Shown in pieces: positions 31,880-42,298 of a DNA stretch of 64,000 nucleotides. The stretch covers positions 62,001 to 126,000 of the forward strand of contig JAQJZZ010000002.1 in the NCBI GenBank assembly GCA_030077755.1, written 5' to 3'. A program made the position numbers and the translations under genes. This DNA comes from Filosporella fistucella (Eukaryota > Ascomycota > Leotiomycetes > Helotiales). Positions within the stretch are counted from its first letter, which is position 1. Each line of letters opens with the position of its first letter. Under the pieces are notes generated by a model. It searched no databases, was not told the DNA's origin, and worked only from the letters and a program-made list of their open reading frames with translations.

Positions 31880-32599
31880 ATTTGTGGGTGGTAGCTTGCA
31901 CAAGGGGATATTGTACAAGCTCTCCCACTTGAAGGCTTGTCCACATGTATTGGTTAACCGCATTGGGACATTCTTCTGACCGGCTTGGTCGTTGACTTGT
32001 GGTACAGTTTAGATATTTTGGCATTTATTATTTTGTACGACCTAAATTACTATTGTCATTATTCTTTCCTTCTACAAGTCAATTTCAGACTAGGTGACCA
32101 CAAGAGCCTATGGTTTTAGATGGTGTACATAGGCAGGTGATTTATCTCATAAGATGACTCCTCACAATTACACCTCTGATCAAAGACCAGACAACAAACA
32201 AGCAAAGCTGATATGCCTACAAGAAGGCAAAGTCACGGGATCTATATTCAACCAGTATTGATTTGTACTATCCATTGTGTTTCCTTATACGCTCCAGCAA
32301 ATGAGGATACCGTCCAGCTTTACCAATTTGATATATACGTCGAACTTTGCAAAGGACCCAAGAGAAGTAAGCCAAAGAACGAAATGTATGATATTACAAT
32401 AATGAATGGGAGTCTGATTCATTGGCATTTATCCATTGCTTGCATTTTTATGCTGCCGCTCCCGATTCTACTCCTCCACTCACTCCCCCTTCTCACCATC
32501 CTACGCCCTTCTTGAGACCCCCCTATCCTATCAACATATGCCCTCAAGTTCTTGCACTCGCCACCACACTCTACACATCCACTCCCTCCCATCCTCATC
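31880..32599. other. Intergenic, no supported gene
   Basis: 720 bp after the metallo-hydrolase-like gene. A 100-aa plus-strand ORF (32213-32515) has no domain. Not supported as a gene. Confidence 0.4.
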
Positions 32600-32917
32600 C
32601 TACACATCCTCACCTCCCTGCACAACCCAAACACAATTCCACCACCCCAACACCCTCCAAAGCATAACCTTCCTCGGCAACCAAAGCTTCCCCCAATAGA
32701 CTTCTCCTTTAACGCCATAATAGATATCCAGTTCTGTTGCTAGGAGAGGAATTGGGTTCGGATAGACGATGAAGCGCTGCTGGAGAAAAAAGAGAGTAGA
32801 GAGCGTGATGTAGGTTAGGGATTGGGTGGTGGTGTTGAAGAGAGGTATGGTAGAAGTGTGTTTCTGAGAGGTGGAGGAGGTGATGGTTGGAGGGAGAAGT
32901 CCCGTTGGGAAGAGCAT
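32600..32917 (-). CDS. Hypothetical small membrane protein
   Basis: 105 aa starting MLFPTGLLPPTITSSTSQ. A hydrophobic segment (LTYITLSTLFFLQQRFIVYP) is followed by LLATELDIYYGVKGEVYWGK and a Trp-rich end (WRVLGWWNCVWVVQGG). Composition is plausible for a membrane protein and unlike the low-complexity frames overlapping it, but there is no paralogue, intron or recognised domain to back it. The frame stays open upstream to 33076. Confidence 0.35.
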   Translation of the reverse strand: MLFPTGLLPPTITSSTSQKHTSTIPLFNTTTQSLTYITLSTLFFLQQRFIVYPNPIPLLATELDIYYGVKGEVYWGKLWLPRKVMLWRVLGWWNCVWVVQGGEDV

Positions 32918-34373
32918 TATTTCTGGGTTTTGGGGATTGGGGAATCTAGTCGTTGGCTTCGACGGTTGAATTAAAATAGTAGATCTCTGGTCTCGGCTTC
33001 TGGGTTTCAGTTTTAATGATGGAATCGGGCTTTCCTGTACGAAAAATATTCCGGAAAGCGGTTGGAATTGAAACATGACAACATTTGTTGGGAATATACC
33101 AGTCTCGTGAATCCCGAATCACAAGTTGTGGCAACTCCATACTTTGGAGGAATTCATGAATGGAATTGAAACGAGTTGCAAGTTAGGCATGAATAATACC
33201 TGCCTCTTGGTGATAATTCAGGTAGTGCTTGCATTGAAACTCGCCATAGAGAAAAATCGGATTCCAAATGGGTGAGTAAACTGGCGCCATCAACTGGCTC
33301 ACTTGAGCTCCTGCCAGATGCAAGTTTAACACAAAAGACAAATATTGGTACGATCGGTGTACTGCTTAGAGGCTATATCCACCGTCAGTGTGATTGTATA
33401 GCGGATAACATTAGGTGGAGTAAGCAAAGGAGAATAATCAAATGTCAGAACTTTGATCAGATTGTCGGAATTCTCGCCCAGCCCTCAAATAGTAATTCTG
33501 AATCCTTCAATATTGAAGAGACGAGAAAACCACTTTGATGCAGCTTGGGATTACACATTGACTGGTAGGATTTTGAGGTGCCAACACTTTATTGACCAGC
33601 CGTAGAATCACGATCCTATGCTTGACCAGCTCCGACCGTTTGAATCGAGAAATCTCAATTCTACTAGTGCTCATTTGCGGATTTTAGCACTACCGGAAAC
33701 TCCCAATCAATACCGAGCTATTCACATGGGACTAAAACAAAACGCGCCGAGGTTGATAGGGATTAAGTTCTCAGTCGCAATACATCGAACGCCGACCAGA
33801 AATCTATTGTTGGAGAGTCTAATGCCTGTCGGATGGAATAAATTCCCCTTCATGCAATTGTCATCTTACTCATGTACCGAAATTTAAATCCAAAATCTAA
33901 TTATATCCGGAAAACAAACATCAACTCCAGTTCATCCCTTCCCCTTCCCTTCCGCTTCTTCCGTTTCAATTTCCCCCTATAAACAAGCTTAATTGGCCAA
34001 CCAACAGCCCGCACCCGCCACACTGACCTCAAAGCGCCCTTCACCTTGAATAAAAACTCGCTAACCTGATGTTTCAGAGCAGAACTTGTCAGGATTCGAC
34101 TCCTGAGCCTCTCGGGATCGGATATGAGGCGTGTGCAGGAGCTGAGAATTGGCGCAAGGGATTGGATGCAGAGGTAGCATCGCGTTAGCTGGTCATTCGT
34201 GGTGCGGCTGTGTGAGCTGATAGGCAGGAGAGATGGAAGGATTGGGGATGGAGCGGGAGGGAGCTGAGAAGAGTGGAGGCGTTTATAAGGATTGAGGGCC
34301 CCCAATATGTTTATTCTTCTGCTTTTCGCCAGTGATGGAGTTGAGGCAGCTTATGTTTATTTGATTCCTCAAC
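32918..34373. other. Intergenic, no supported gene
   Basis: Contains the 24-base segment at 33583-33606 that resembles 11289-11312. A 134-aa minus-strand ORF (33901-34305) ends in a basic KRKKRKGRGR tail and lies just upstream of the Mid2-like gene; I do not consider it supported. Confidence 0.4.
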
Positions 34374-35758
34374 ATGAGGTTAATTAATCTTGGGCTCCTG
34401 TGCTTGATATGGTCGGCTTCGGTACAGAGTCAATGCTATGATTCAGGGGGAGTAGAGACATCGGATCTGCCGTGCGACACGGGCACTTCACCAACTTTTT
34501 GCTGTCCATCTGGATCAAAATGTACTGCCGATGGCTTGTGTATGAAGGGTAAGACATTCGACTTGGGAAGTTGCTCCGATAAGTCAGGCTCTGGAGGTAG
34601 TTGTAATATGATTTGTAGTATGTTGTGTCGGTCATGAATAACAAGAAGATTGCTTGCTAACAATTCATAGATGCTGGAGACCCTTTGAGCAAATGTCCTC
34701 TGTCGTCCTCTAGCAGTTACTGTTGCGGATTCGCAGGTTTCTGCTGCCTGGGGTCTGATGTTTTCGAATTGGAATCAAAACCCAGTACGCTCCCATTCAC
34801 GAAACTTGCAACTACGACATCGACGGCTGCATCAAAGACTTCATCTTCCACTTCATCAGCCAAGACGACTGCCAAATCTTCAAAATCCTCGTCAACTTCG
34901 TCTGCAAGCAGTTCCTCGACATCCTCTGCACCCAATACCACCGAAACCAGTGGCACAACCCTATCTACGAAACTCGTCCAAAATGCTACAGGAGCACAAG
35001 CAACAATCACCTCCTCAACAACCACATCTACGCCGACTTCAACCGCCGTAGCAGCAGGAGGAATGTCGACCGGCTCCAAAATCGGCGCAGGAATAGGCAG
35101 TGCCTTTGGCCTTGTGTCCTTTGTCCTACTTATCTGGTTCATAACCTTCATGTTCCGACGCAGAAACCAAGATAAATTAAATGCTACCCGGAAAGCCGAA
35201 ATACAGGGCAGAATAGGAGGGAATAGTTCGAGAGGAGGTTCCAAACCGGGCTTTGGCAGTGAGATTCGAGAGGTGACTCCCTCGAGGACAGGGACCTTCA
35301 AATCCTTCAGGAGCCTTTCACGTAGGGAGCCCGCAGGAGCCGCAGCTGCAGCGCCAATCCCAAATCTTCCAAGGCAACAAGATTACGATGATCAAGATGC
35401 AATTCTCAGGCGACCAGTCTCATCCCTCACCGTGGACGCACCTGCTCAAGCTTTCCAATCCCAACCTCCCGCTCCATATCCCTCTAATCCACCACCACAA
35501 AACTACCCTCCGATCTCACCTCAATCGTCATATCGAACATACCAACCACTCCCTTCTCACCCACAAGCTCAAATACAGACAATTTCAAGACAAACATCTC
35601 GTGCGCAAACGATTCAGATCTCACCACAGAGCTCTGTTTCAGAACGTAATAGAGCGATGGGTGTGCCGAAGAGAAAATTGACGGCTGCGCAGGAATTGGC
35701 GGCTGCTAGGATGAGGTCGAATATGTCGCCGATGGGCTTGAAAGTTGATGAGGGATAG
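34374..35758 (+). CDS. Mid2-like single-pass surface protein with Cys-rich ectodomain
   Basis: 443 aa from exons 34374-34617 and 34671-35758. Signal peptide 1-19 (MRLINLGLLCLIWSASVQS). The ectodomain to about residue 108 has repeated Cys pairs (FCCPSG, YCCGFAGFCC) reminiscent of fungal WSC/Mid2-associated cysteine modules. A Ser/Thr-rich mucin-like stalk of about 95 residues follows, then a small-residue-rich entry and one membrane helix (SKIGAGIGSAFGLVSFVLLI, about 217-243), an RRR stop-transfer and a 200-residue Pro/Ser/Gln-rich cytosolic tail. This layout is that of cell-wall stress sensors feeding the integrity pathway; a sensor role is inferred from architecture. A 194-aa antisense ORF over the Ser/Thr stalk is a compositional shadow. 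Confidence 0.85.
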
Positions 35759-37844
35759 GTACAAGGTTTTAAGGTCTTGAAGAATCAATATTGGGGCACG
35801 AATTGCTCCTCGTCAGTGAAGTGGTCGACTAGAGGACTTGAATGAGAGTTTTCCTTCGGGTTGAGATTCGTGAGCAATCCTTCTTTTGCACAGAGGTCAG
35901 ATACTTGAAGTGAAGAAGTATAAGATAATGTTTATCGACGAGCAATGGTGTAGTCATGCCGTCGTTTCTACGGATGATGTAGATCTCCTCTCAGGAGCCT
36001 AGATTATTAGGAGAACTCGTGAAGGGAGTTGATTCTATGGCAGTTAAGAGCTATGTACATAGCATGAAGGTCGTGTGGTTGAGGTCTCAGGTGAGATAAC
36101 CTAGGACCGAAGAAATCTGCTTGGAGTCGCGATCCCTCGACGAAGCCAACACAAAGAGAGAGATATTAGTACATATTTTACATTTATACAAATAGCATTT
36201 ACATTTGTTTGATACCCCCAAATAGTTTTCTTCTCTTTACCAAATGCTATTTTAAATCATCTTTATTTCGAAAGAATATCCTACCTCATTTTGACTTCCC
36301 ATCATGTTTATGGGGTTATGTATGGATGCTCTAAATTTGATACTCGATCTCTTCCTCATTTCCAATGGTCAAGGGATTATCTTCTATCACAGTCTTATTT
36401 TTTAGAGCATATCGAAACAAGCCCCATTCAAACCTTCCATGTCTTTAAAATACAAAGATAGTGTTACCCCGTGCTTACTCTACACTGAAAAGTTCAGATA
36501 GGAACGATGAGGATCATTTTACTTCTCTCCTGGGAGATCAAATTGTGTCAAGGTTTCCATAAATGTCTCTACTTGAGACAGACACCCCTTGCAAGTAAAA
36601 TTTCCATTTTCTACATAGGCTCTCAGTTTTGAAGACATCGCTAGAATGCCATATTCCATGCAAAATGTCGTAATTCAATTTGTATGTCAAATGTGCATTG
36701 TGAAGATTAGTCAAAATTAATGGAATACTCGAGAAAGGCCGAACAGATGCTCAGCAAATTGATAATATTCTACCAATCAGGAATGTAAAGAAAAGAGGTG
36801 ATTCATTTCTGAGGAGAGAAGAGCTCGACTGGGAATGCCTTCTCGGAAACTGCAGTTACCACCACTAAACACCTTCATTCTACCTAATAGATTGAGAGTC
36901 TCACTTGTAACGATTGACTCATCTAATGAATGACTGAAATATACCGCCCATGCTCCCGCCAAAAAAATCTCAGAATCGAATCATATCATTATTCAATCTA
37001 GATTTCACTTTCAGTCACATGATCGTCTTAGCTCTTTAAGGGCTGCTCCAGATTCTGTCGAGACCCGTAAGTGTTGCGGCACCTGCAAGGCATCTCAACT
37101 CCTGTCCAAATTTGACCCCTACCTGATCTATTTTTGCTGGTCAGAAACACTGCTCTTTTGTGTGGAATGCTGAAGTCGTTTCAGTTCGACTCGGGATGGT
37201 GGGGTTTCAAGCAGCCGACCGATAGAGTCATTGCTCGCTGTACAATTTCGTCCCTAATGTATCGTCCTCACTTTGCATCCTCAATAGGTGTTTGGAATAT
37301 CATCACCATGCTGGTTTTTGGAACATGACAGCGTTGAACATGCTACGGTAGCGCACGTTTCTTATTTTCATTTCGGCTTCTGATATCTCACGGATCAGTC
37401 AAGGACTGGATCTGCCTCAAAAGATGTGCGACTCTCTCTTTCAATCACTGCAAACGTTCTTTATCTCCTGCAGAACATTCTAGGTGGATGTAAGGGAGGT
37501 TCAAACAGTGTTTAGCCCTTTGTGACACTGTTCGAAGTTGAACATCTCAACTTCGCCCCTCCTTCTGTTGGAATGTGTGTCTCAAAATTTCCTGCAATTT
37601 TTTTACTTATCCCTTCTCCTTTCCATCATCATCAAGTTGGCATTGGCAGAGCTACCGATATTTCCCTTCACATATACACACATCTCCTTATCATTTCAAT
37701 ATCTCCTCATCTACGTCATCAATATCTCACCTCACCTGATCTGCTCGTCATCGGAATTAAAGCTTACGCCCACCCCCCGATTTCATGATAGCTGGGGCCA
37801 CATCGGCCAGGACATCACGCAGTGCAACACAACACCCAACAAAC
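35759..37844. other. Intergenic, no supported gene
   Basis: About 2.1 kb upstream of the BTB gene. Only short ORFs. Just before the BTB gene the sequence is pyrimidine-rich (CATCATCATCAAG, CTCATCTACGTC), consistent with a long 5' leader. Confidence 0.45.
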
Positions 37845-39043
37845 ATGAGTGTAACATCATCTGCTGTCAGACGGCATCATACAGATCTACAACCACTCGC
37901 TATCCGTCCCGGCACTCCCATTACCTTGGATAGAAGGAAATCTTCCCAAGGATCTGGATCCTCGATCAAATCTACAACACCATTCCCGAGTCCAAGTATC
38001 GTGGCTGCACGTGCTTACTTTGGTGAACTTTCAACACCAATTGGGTTCAATGCAGATGCGTTACAGAGGCGTAGAAGCTTATTTGAAGGACAATCTTTTC
38101 CAAGAAGACATTCTGTATTGTCTACTGGGAATTTGACATCACAGTTGGAAAGTTTTAGTTTTAGTCCAAGAGGAAGGGAGCTTCCTACTGTCCCGGAAAC
38201 GGATGAACATGGCCCGAATGTGAAGATAGAAGCATCGGATGATCTTGATATGCTTGAAGTGGAAACTAAATCTGAAAATCAGTCTGCCAGGAGAAAATCA
38301 GAACTACTGTACGGAACACCTCAAGATGTTTTCCGTCAGGTTCCATTCCAATATACCCATGAGCACTTGAGAGACTGGGGCTACGTATATCTAGGCAACT
38401 CAGCAACAGCAGATGCTTTCGTCAACGTAGTGAGTCTACGTCGACCTAGTCTAGCCCTTGTCAAGGAAGATGAATTCCAAGTGAAAACATCAGACTTGGT
38501 TACCATCCGGGCAAGGATAAATCCAAAGGCAAAAGAGCGAAAACCATTCCTGATACAAAGACAATTCAATATCGAAGAACTCCGTGCCAGCATACCGGCG
38601 ATCCAAACACCCGGGACCGGAACAACGGCTTCCAGTCCCACGAAACTCAGGCGCTCAACCCGAATCCGGAGATCTTCTACACAACAGATGACACCCGACT
38701 TCCAAAGAAGAGGAAGTGCAGATAGAACCAAGCAGGCAGGAGAAAAACTTTCTCTGCTAGGAAAAGGAAGCATACCGATTCGTAAGTAAGCAGCCACAAT
38801 ATAAAAAAAATCTTTCTCTCTGACAAAAAGATCCAACCGACAGATATCGAATATGCTCTCCATTACCTACCCGTACTAGCTGCTCTCATGCTCTCAGGAC
38901 ACGTTCGCAAAGGCGATTCAATAGATCTCCCCATACCCCATCCCGAATCCTGGCAAGATGTAATCAACTTCATCTACACGGGTAACGGAGCCGTCACGTC
39001 CGGCATGCGTGCCAATATTCTCTTCCTAGCCGGACACGCCTGA
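37845..39043 (+). CDS. BTB/POZ-domain-like protein
   Basis: 378 aa from exons 37845-38781 and 38844-39043 (intron GTAAGT...ACAG, 62 nt). The first ~310 residues are mostly disordered, Ser/Arg-rich with possible kinase sites (RRKSS, RRSLFEG, RRHSVLS, RRKSE), then DVFRQVPFQYTHEHLRDWGY and VVSLRRPSLALVKEDEFQV. Exon 2 encodes IEYALHYLPVLAALMLSGHV, RKGDSIDLPIPHPESWQDVI, then FIYTGNGAVTS: the second half of a fungal BTB fold (ALxxSGHVxKGDxIxLPxP...YTGxG). The protein ends soon after (NILFLAGHA). An in-frame Met at 37785 would add 20 residues; 37845 has the cleaner context. BTB proteins mediate dimerisation and ubiquitin-ligase or chromatin contacts; the role here is unknown. Confidence 0.72.
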
Positions 39044-40946
39044 TTGAGCGTGGCTTGCAGCATGAACGGTGCAAGCACACAGAATGGTAAACTCTGGTAA
39101 GTGTAGATTTGGGACAAGCAGGGAGAGAGAGAGAGAGTGGATATCTTTACCTTTCTGTCTCGAATGTCTCACAATCTGCAAGACATATTCATCATCAACC
39201 ATACTTGATATATCGAGCGGCGTACATGCATATGGCTGGGCCCTGATAACGGCCGTTGCCTCTCGGGGCTTCAGGCGGTCTGACACCCCTCTCGTTCATG
39301 GCGATTTGGATCGTCCATATCGGTACTTTTGCATGTGCGGCAGTTTATAAGAGATGCGGTGGAGCAGATGCGTCGATGCATTGAATGCAGAAAGGAAGGA
39401 GGATACTCTTAGGAGGTGGAGATGCTAGGAGAGAACAAAGTGGGTAGTGATGTGGATGTGTTTGACGATTGAAACGGGCTGCATATGCGCTGCGCTGCTT
39501 GAAATACTACATTAGATGTTGGAAAGCTACGTCTCTACTATTGCATGTGCATCTATATGCCTTTCCCTTGCCAGCGATGAGATCGCCGATCTCGTGCTTA
39601 TTCTGTTGTGATCCCTTAAAATCTACAAAGCGAGAGTATTCCAAAGCCAAGATATTGGGAATCTCACCATCTCGTCTCTGGGAAGGTTAAGGTTGCCCAG
39701 AAAGCGTGATATGAGATCCAGAAAATCCAGTTTGGGCGAGCGCCTTGCTTGACAGGTAAAGGGTTCATGGGAGAGGGGGACCAGAAAATCAAGTTTTTGA
39801 CTTTGATATCCGATGCAGATGAGTAGCTGCCGCTGTGCTATGACAGCATTTGGAGGAGAGAAGCTCTAGCCGCGATTTCGTGTCATGCACGGCATACATA
39901 AGCTCCATCCATTGTTTTTCTCTTGCAGGCGCTATAGACGGCCAATATCCTACTTACTAGGATGGAACGCATTCTATTATTTTTTTCAAAGTAGTTAGGT
40001 AGGTGAGGAAAGACTACTTACTAACCAGACTAGTAAACAGAAAATAGATACAGTCTAATCGTTTAAAGAAATTAGAAACACAAATTCCAAGACACATCAC
40101 ATCTCCACAAAGCCTCAATCACTAGATCTCACCTCAGTCGCCCCAGGCAAAAATGGCAACATGTCCGTCCTCCACACCCATTTCTCACCATCATCACCTC
40201 CCTCACCTGCACGCCGTCTCTCCTCCATCGCTCAAGGGTTCCAGAACCCGTATCCCTACCCCCCTCCTCGGAATCCCCACAGCCTTCGCTCTACACACCG
40301 AGCAAGCGTATACTCGGCCCATAATTTCTTTTTCGCGGCTGCGCAGGAACGGCATGGGACGCGTTTTTGCTGCTGAGCGAGAGGGAAGACACGGCATCTT
40401 TCGGGATGGCTGAGGAGGGTAATATTGAAGAGGCCGTGGTGAGAGAAGACTTATTTTCCCGTGTCTTGGCGGGCTTGACCTTTATTGTCTTGTCGTGTCT
40501 CGTGTTATCTTGTACAGTACTGTGCTGAGCTGAGCTGAGCTGGGCTTTACTATTGCGATTTGGACCCGAGATTTGGAGTGTGCTGTGCCATCCTAGTAGT
40601 TTAGCTGAAGAGCTGTTTGTGTTTGTGAGTACCCAAGGTAGGCAAGGTTATTGCTAGAAGGGTGTGCAGGCTGCTGCGCGCAAAACGGTCGGTAAAGACA
40701 GACGAATGCAAGTTTCGCATTCAGTGGGCAAAGGTCGTATGATATTGCAGTTGATTTGTGGTATGTACATGCATTTTTTGAAATCTCTGTTTGAAGGCTG
40801 ACTTGTTACAGAGTCTAAGCATATAGAATATTGTAGAATAAGATGTTTGAATTGGGGGTTCTTTAGTCATGGTGGGGAGTATAGTGGTGGGGGGTGACTT
40901 GCTGCTGAGGCTTTGGTTGTAATAATAATACCAACCTTACTTCGTA
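39044..40946. other. Intergenic, mostly featureless
   Basis: 1.9 kb between the BTB gene and the Tc1 element. It contains a GAGCTGAGCTGAGCTGGG tandem pentamer near 40524-40542 and one small ORF (40161-40376), listed separately. Nothing else supported. Confidence 0.4.
40161..40376 (+). CDS. Hypothetical 71-aa protein, weak
   Basis: MSVLHTHFSPSSPPSPARRL continues to QNPYPYPPPRNPHSL and ends with a plausible globular segment (ASVYSAHNFFFAAAQERHG). The Pro/Tyr-rich motif followed by a hydrophobic helix looks more protein-like than the overlapping 86-aa frame, but there is no second line of evidence. Confidence 0.25.
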   Translation: MSVLHTHFSPSSPPSPARRLSSIAQGFQNPYPYPPPRNPHSLRSTHRASVYSAHNFFFAAAQERHGTRFCC

Positions 40947-42296
40947 CAGGCCCTATTAATTGTAAAAGCACAGACACTTTGCCACTCTATTCCCACCCTT
41001 TTTCACACCACTCTATGGCATGCTGCTTTACACTGTCTTTGCATTCATACACTTTTGGATTCTATAGAAAGTGAAGCTATTTAGAACTTTGTATATGCAC
41101 CTTGGGCAGCTATTACTGCTTTGCAGCGCTCTGGCATACTATGTACAAGGGCCCTCACTTCTTCATCCGTGACTACCTCCCACGCTTCTAGAACTGCTGC
41201 CCTAAGCCTCCTATAATTCCTATGGACCTGCGGATCTAAAGCTTGTATAATATCCTTCATTCTATCCCATATGCTTTCTATAGGCGAGAGGTCCGGTGAA
41301 AAGGGAGGCCAGAAAATGGGGTATATACCATAATTAGCAAAGACCTCCATAGTATACGCAGCAGTGTGCCCTGGCCCTCCATCTTGTTGAAATTCGAGGC
41401 CTGGATGCATACGCATATACTCTGCAATTTGAGGAACGACCCTTTGGGAATAGGATTCTTTTATAATTGTCTTCCACTCCTTTTCCCAGAAGATACCAAA
41501 ACCTTTGCCATATTTACCACTCATACCCCCCCAAAACATCCACCCGATCTTCCTTTGCCACCTATGGGCTACACAATCCGGATGGTAAAGCTCTGCGTCG
41601 CCAATTAGCCTTGTAACCCACTGCCGTTTGTGATAACCAGGCTGCATCCAGCTCTCGTCACTCCAAAAGATTAAATCCCATTAATCTAAGGTCCAATGCT
41701 CATGCTCAAGAGCCCATTCGAGCCTTTTACGCTGGTTTTCTGCAGAAAGTGGTGGTTTGCGTCTTCTCACACCACGGCAATAACCCTCTTTCTTTAAAGC
41801 ATTCCGTATAGCCTTCTCTCCACACCATCCACCCCATTTAAGCCACTTAGGGATATCTGCCCATGGTATTTCGCGTGTAAATGAATTCGAAGTAACCCAG
41901 CGTACGAGCTCTTTTCTTTTAGGGGTATCGAGAAGCCTAGGCCTTCCGCAATTGCCCTTCTTTTGTGGCGTGAGCCGTGTTTCTAGAGCATAATCGATTT
42001 GGCGCCGTGAGAATTGAGGGTGCTGCAAAAGGAGGTCATGCATAGACCAACCCGCGGTATAATAGAGGGTGTGTAGCCTAAGCTTATCGTCACGAGAGAG
42101 GTCTCTATGGATCTTCGGAATAGGTATGTGAATAGCTTCAATTTCAGAATCCATTATTGCTAAAGCAGCATAAAAGGTAAAAGGGAGGGAGGAAGAATCC
42201 TAAAATATAATTGGTGGGTGGCCCTTGCTTACAACAGGTGAGGTGTGGGCTGAGCGGGTGGCAAAAATCACCTGAATTTACAATTAAAAGGCCCTG
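40947..42296 (-). mobile_element. Tc1/mariner DNA transposon, full length
   Basis: 1350 bp. Both ends begin CAGG(C/G)CC and share a TTAATTGTAAA block (left CAGGCCCTATTAATTGTAAA, right CAGGGCCTTTTAATTGTAAA on the other strand), giving inverted repeats of about 20 bp with two mismatches. TA dinucleotides flank both ends (40945-40946 and 42297-42298), the standard target duplication. One transposase frame fills it, leaving about 135-140 bp on each side. Sequence quality is far better than in the decayed regions, so the insertion is probably recent. Confidence 0.9.
41081..42154 (-). pseudogene. Tc1/mariner DD34E transposase interrupted by one stop codon
   Basis: The frame of 357 codons plus stop is open from the ATG at 42154 to 41081 except for a TAA at 41683-41681 (codon 158). 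The N-terminal part carries helix-turn-helix DNA-binding segments (YYTAGWSMHDLLLQHPQFSR, GNCGRPRLL). After the stop, LIFWSDES holds the first catalytic Asp (about 166), EFQQDGGPGHTA the second (258), and SPDLSPIESIWD the Glu (293); the last two are separated by 34 residues, the DD34E spacing of Tc1. No frameshift is visible. The stop fits CAA to TAA, the CpA-to-TpA change typical of RIP. Unless it is read through, this copy gives no full transposase, though its ends could still be mobilised in trans. Confidence 0.88.
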
Positions 42297-42298
42297 TA

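Noticed and set aside
34080..34135. TCAGGATTCGACTCCTGA hairpin, possible tRNA T-arm
   Set aside because: Stem and loop lengths are wrong and no partner arms occur upstream.
33901..34305. 134-aa minus-strand ORF with a basic tail
   Set aside because: Pro/Ser/Leu-rich without a domain; it sits in the probable promoter of the Mid2-like gene.
34717..35301. 194-aa ORF antisense to the Mid2-like gene
   Set aside because: Val/Glu/Asp-rich mirror image of the Ser/Thr stalk codons; the sense gene has a signal peptide, an intron and a membrane helix.
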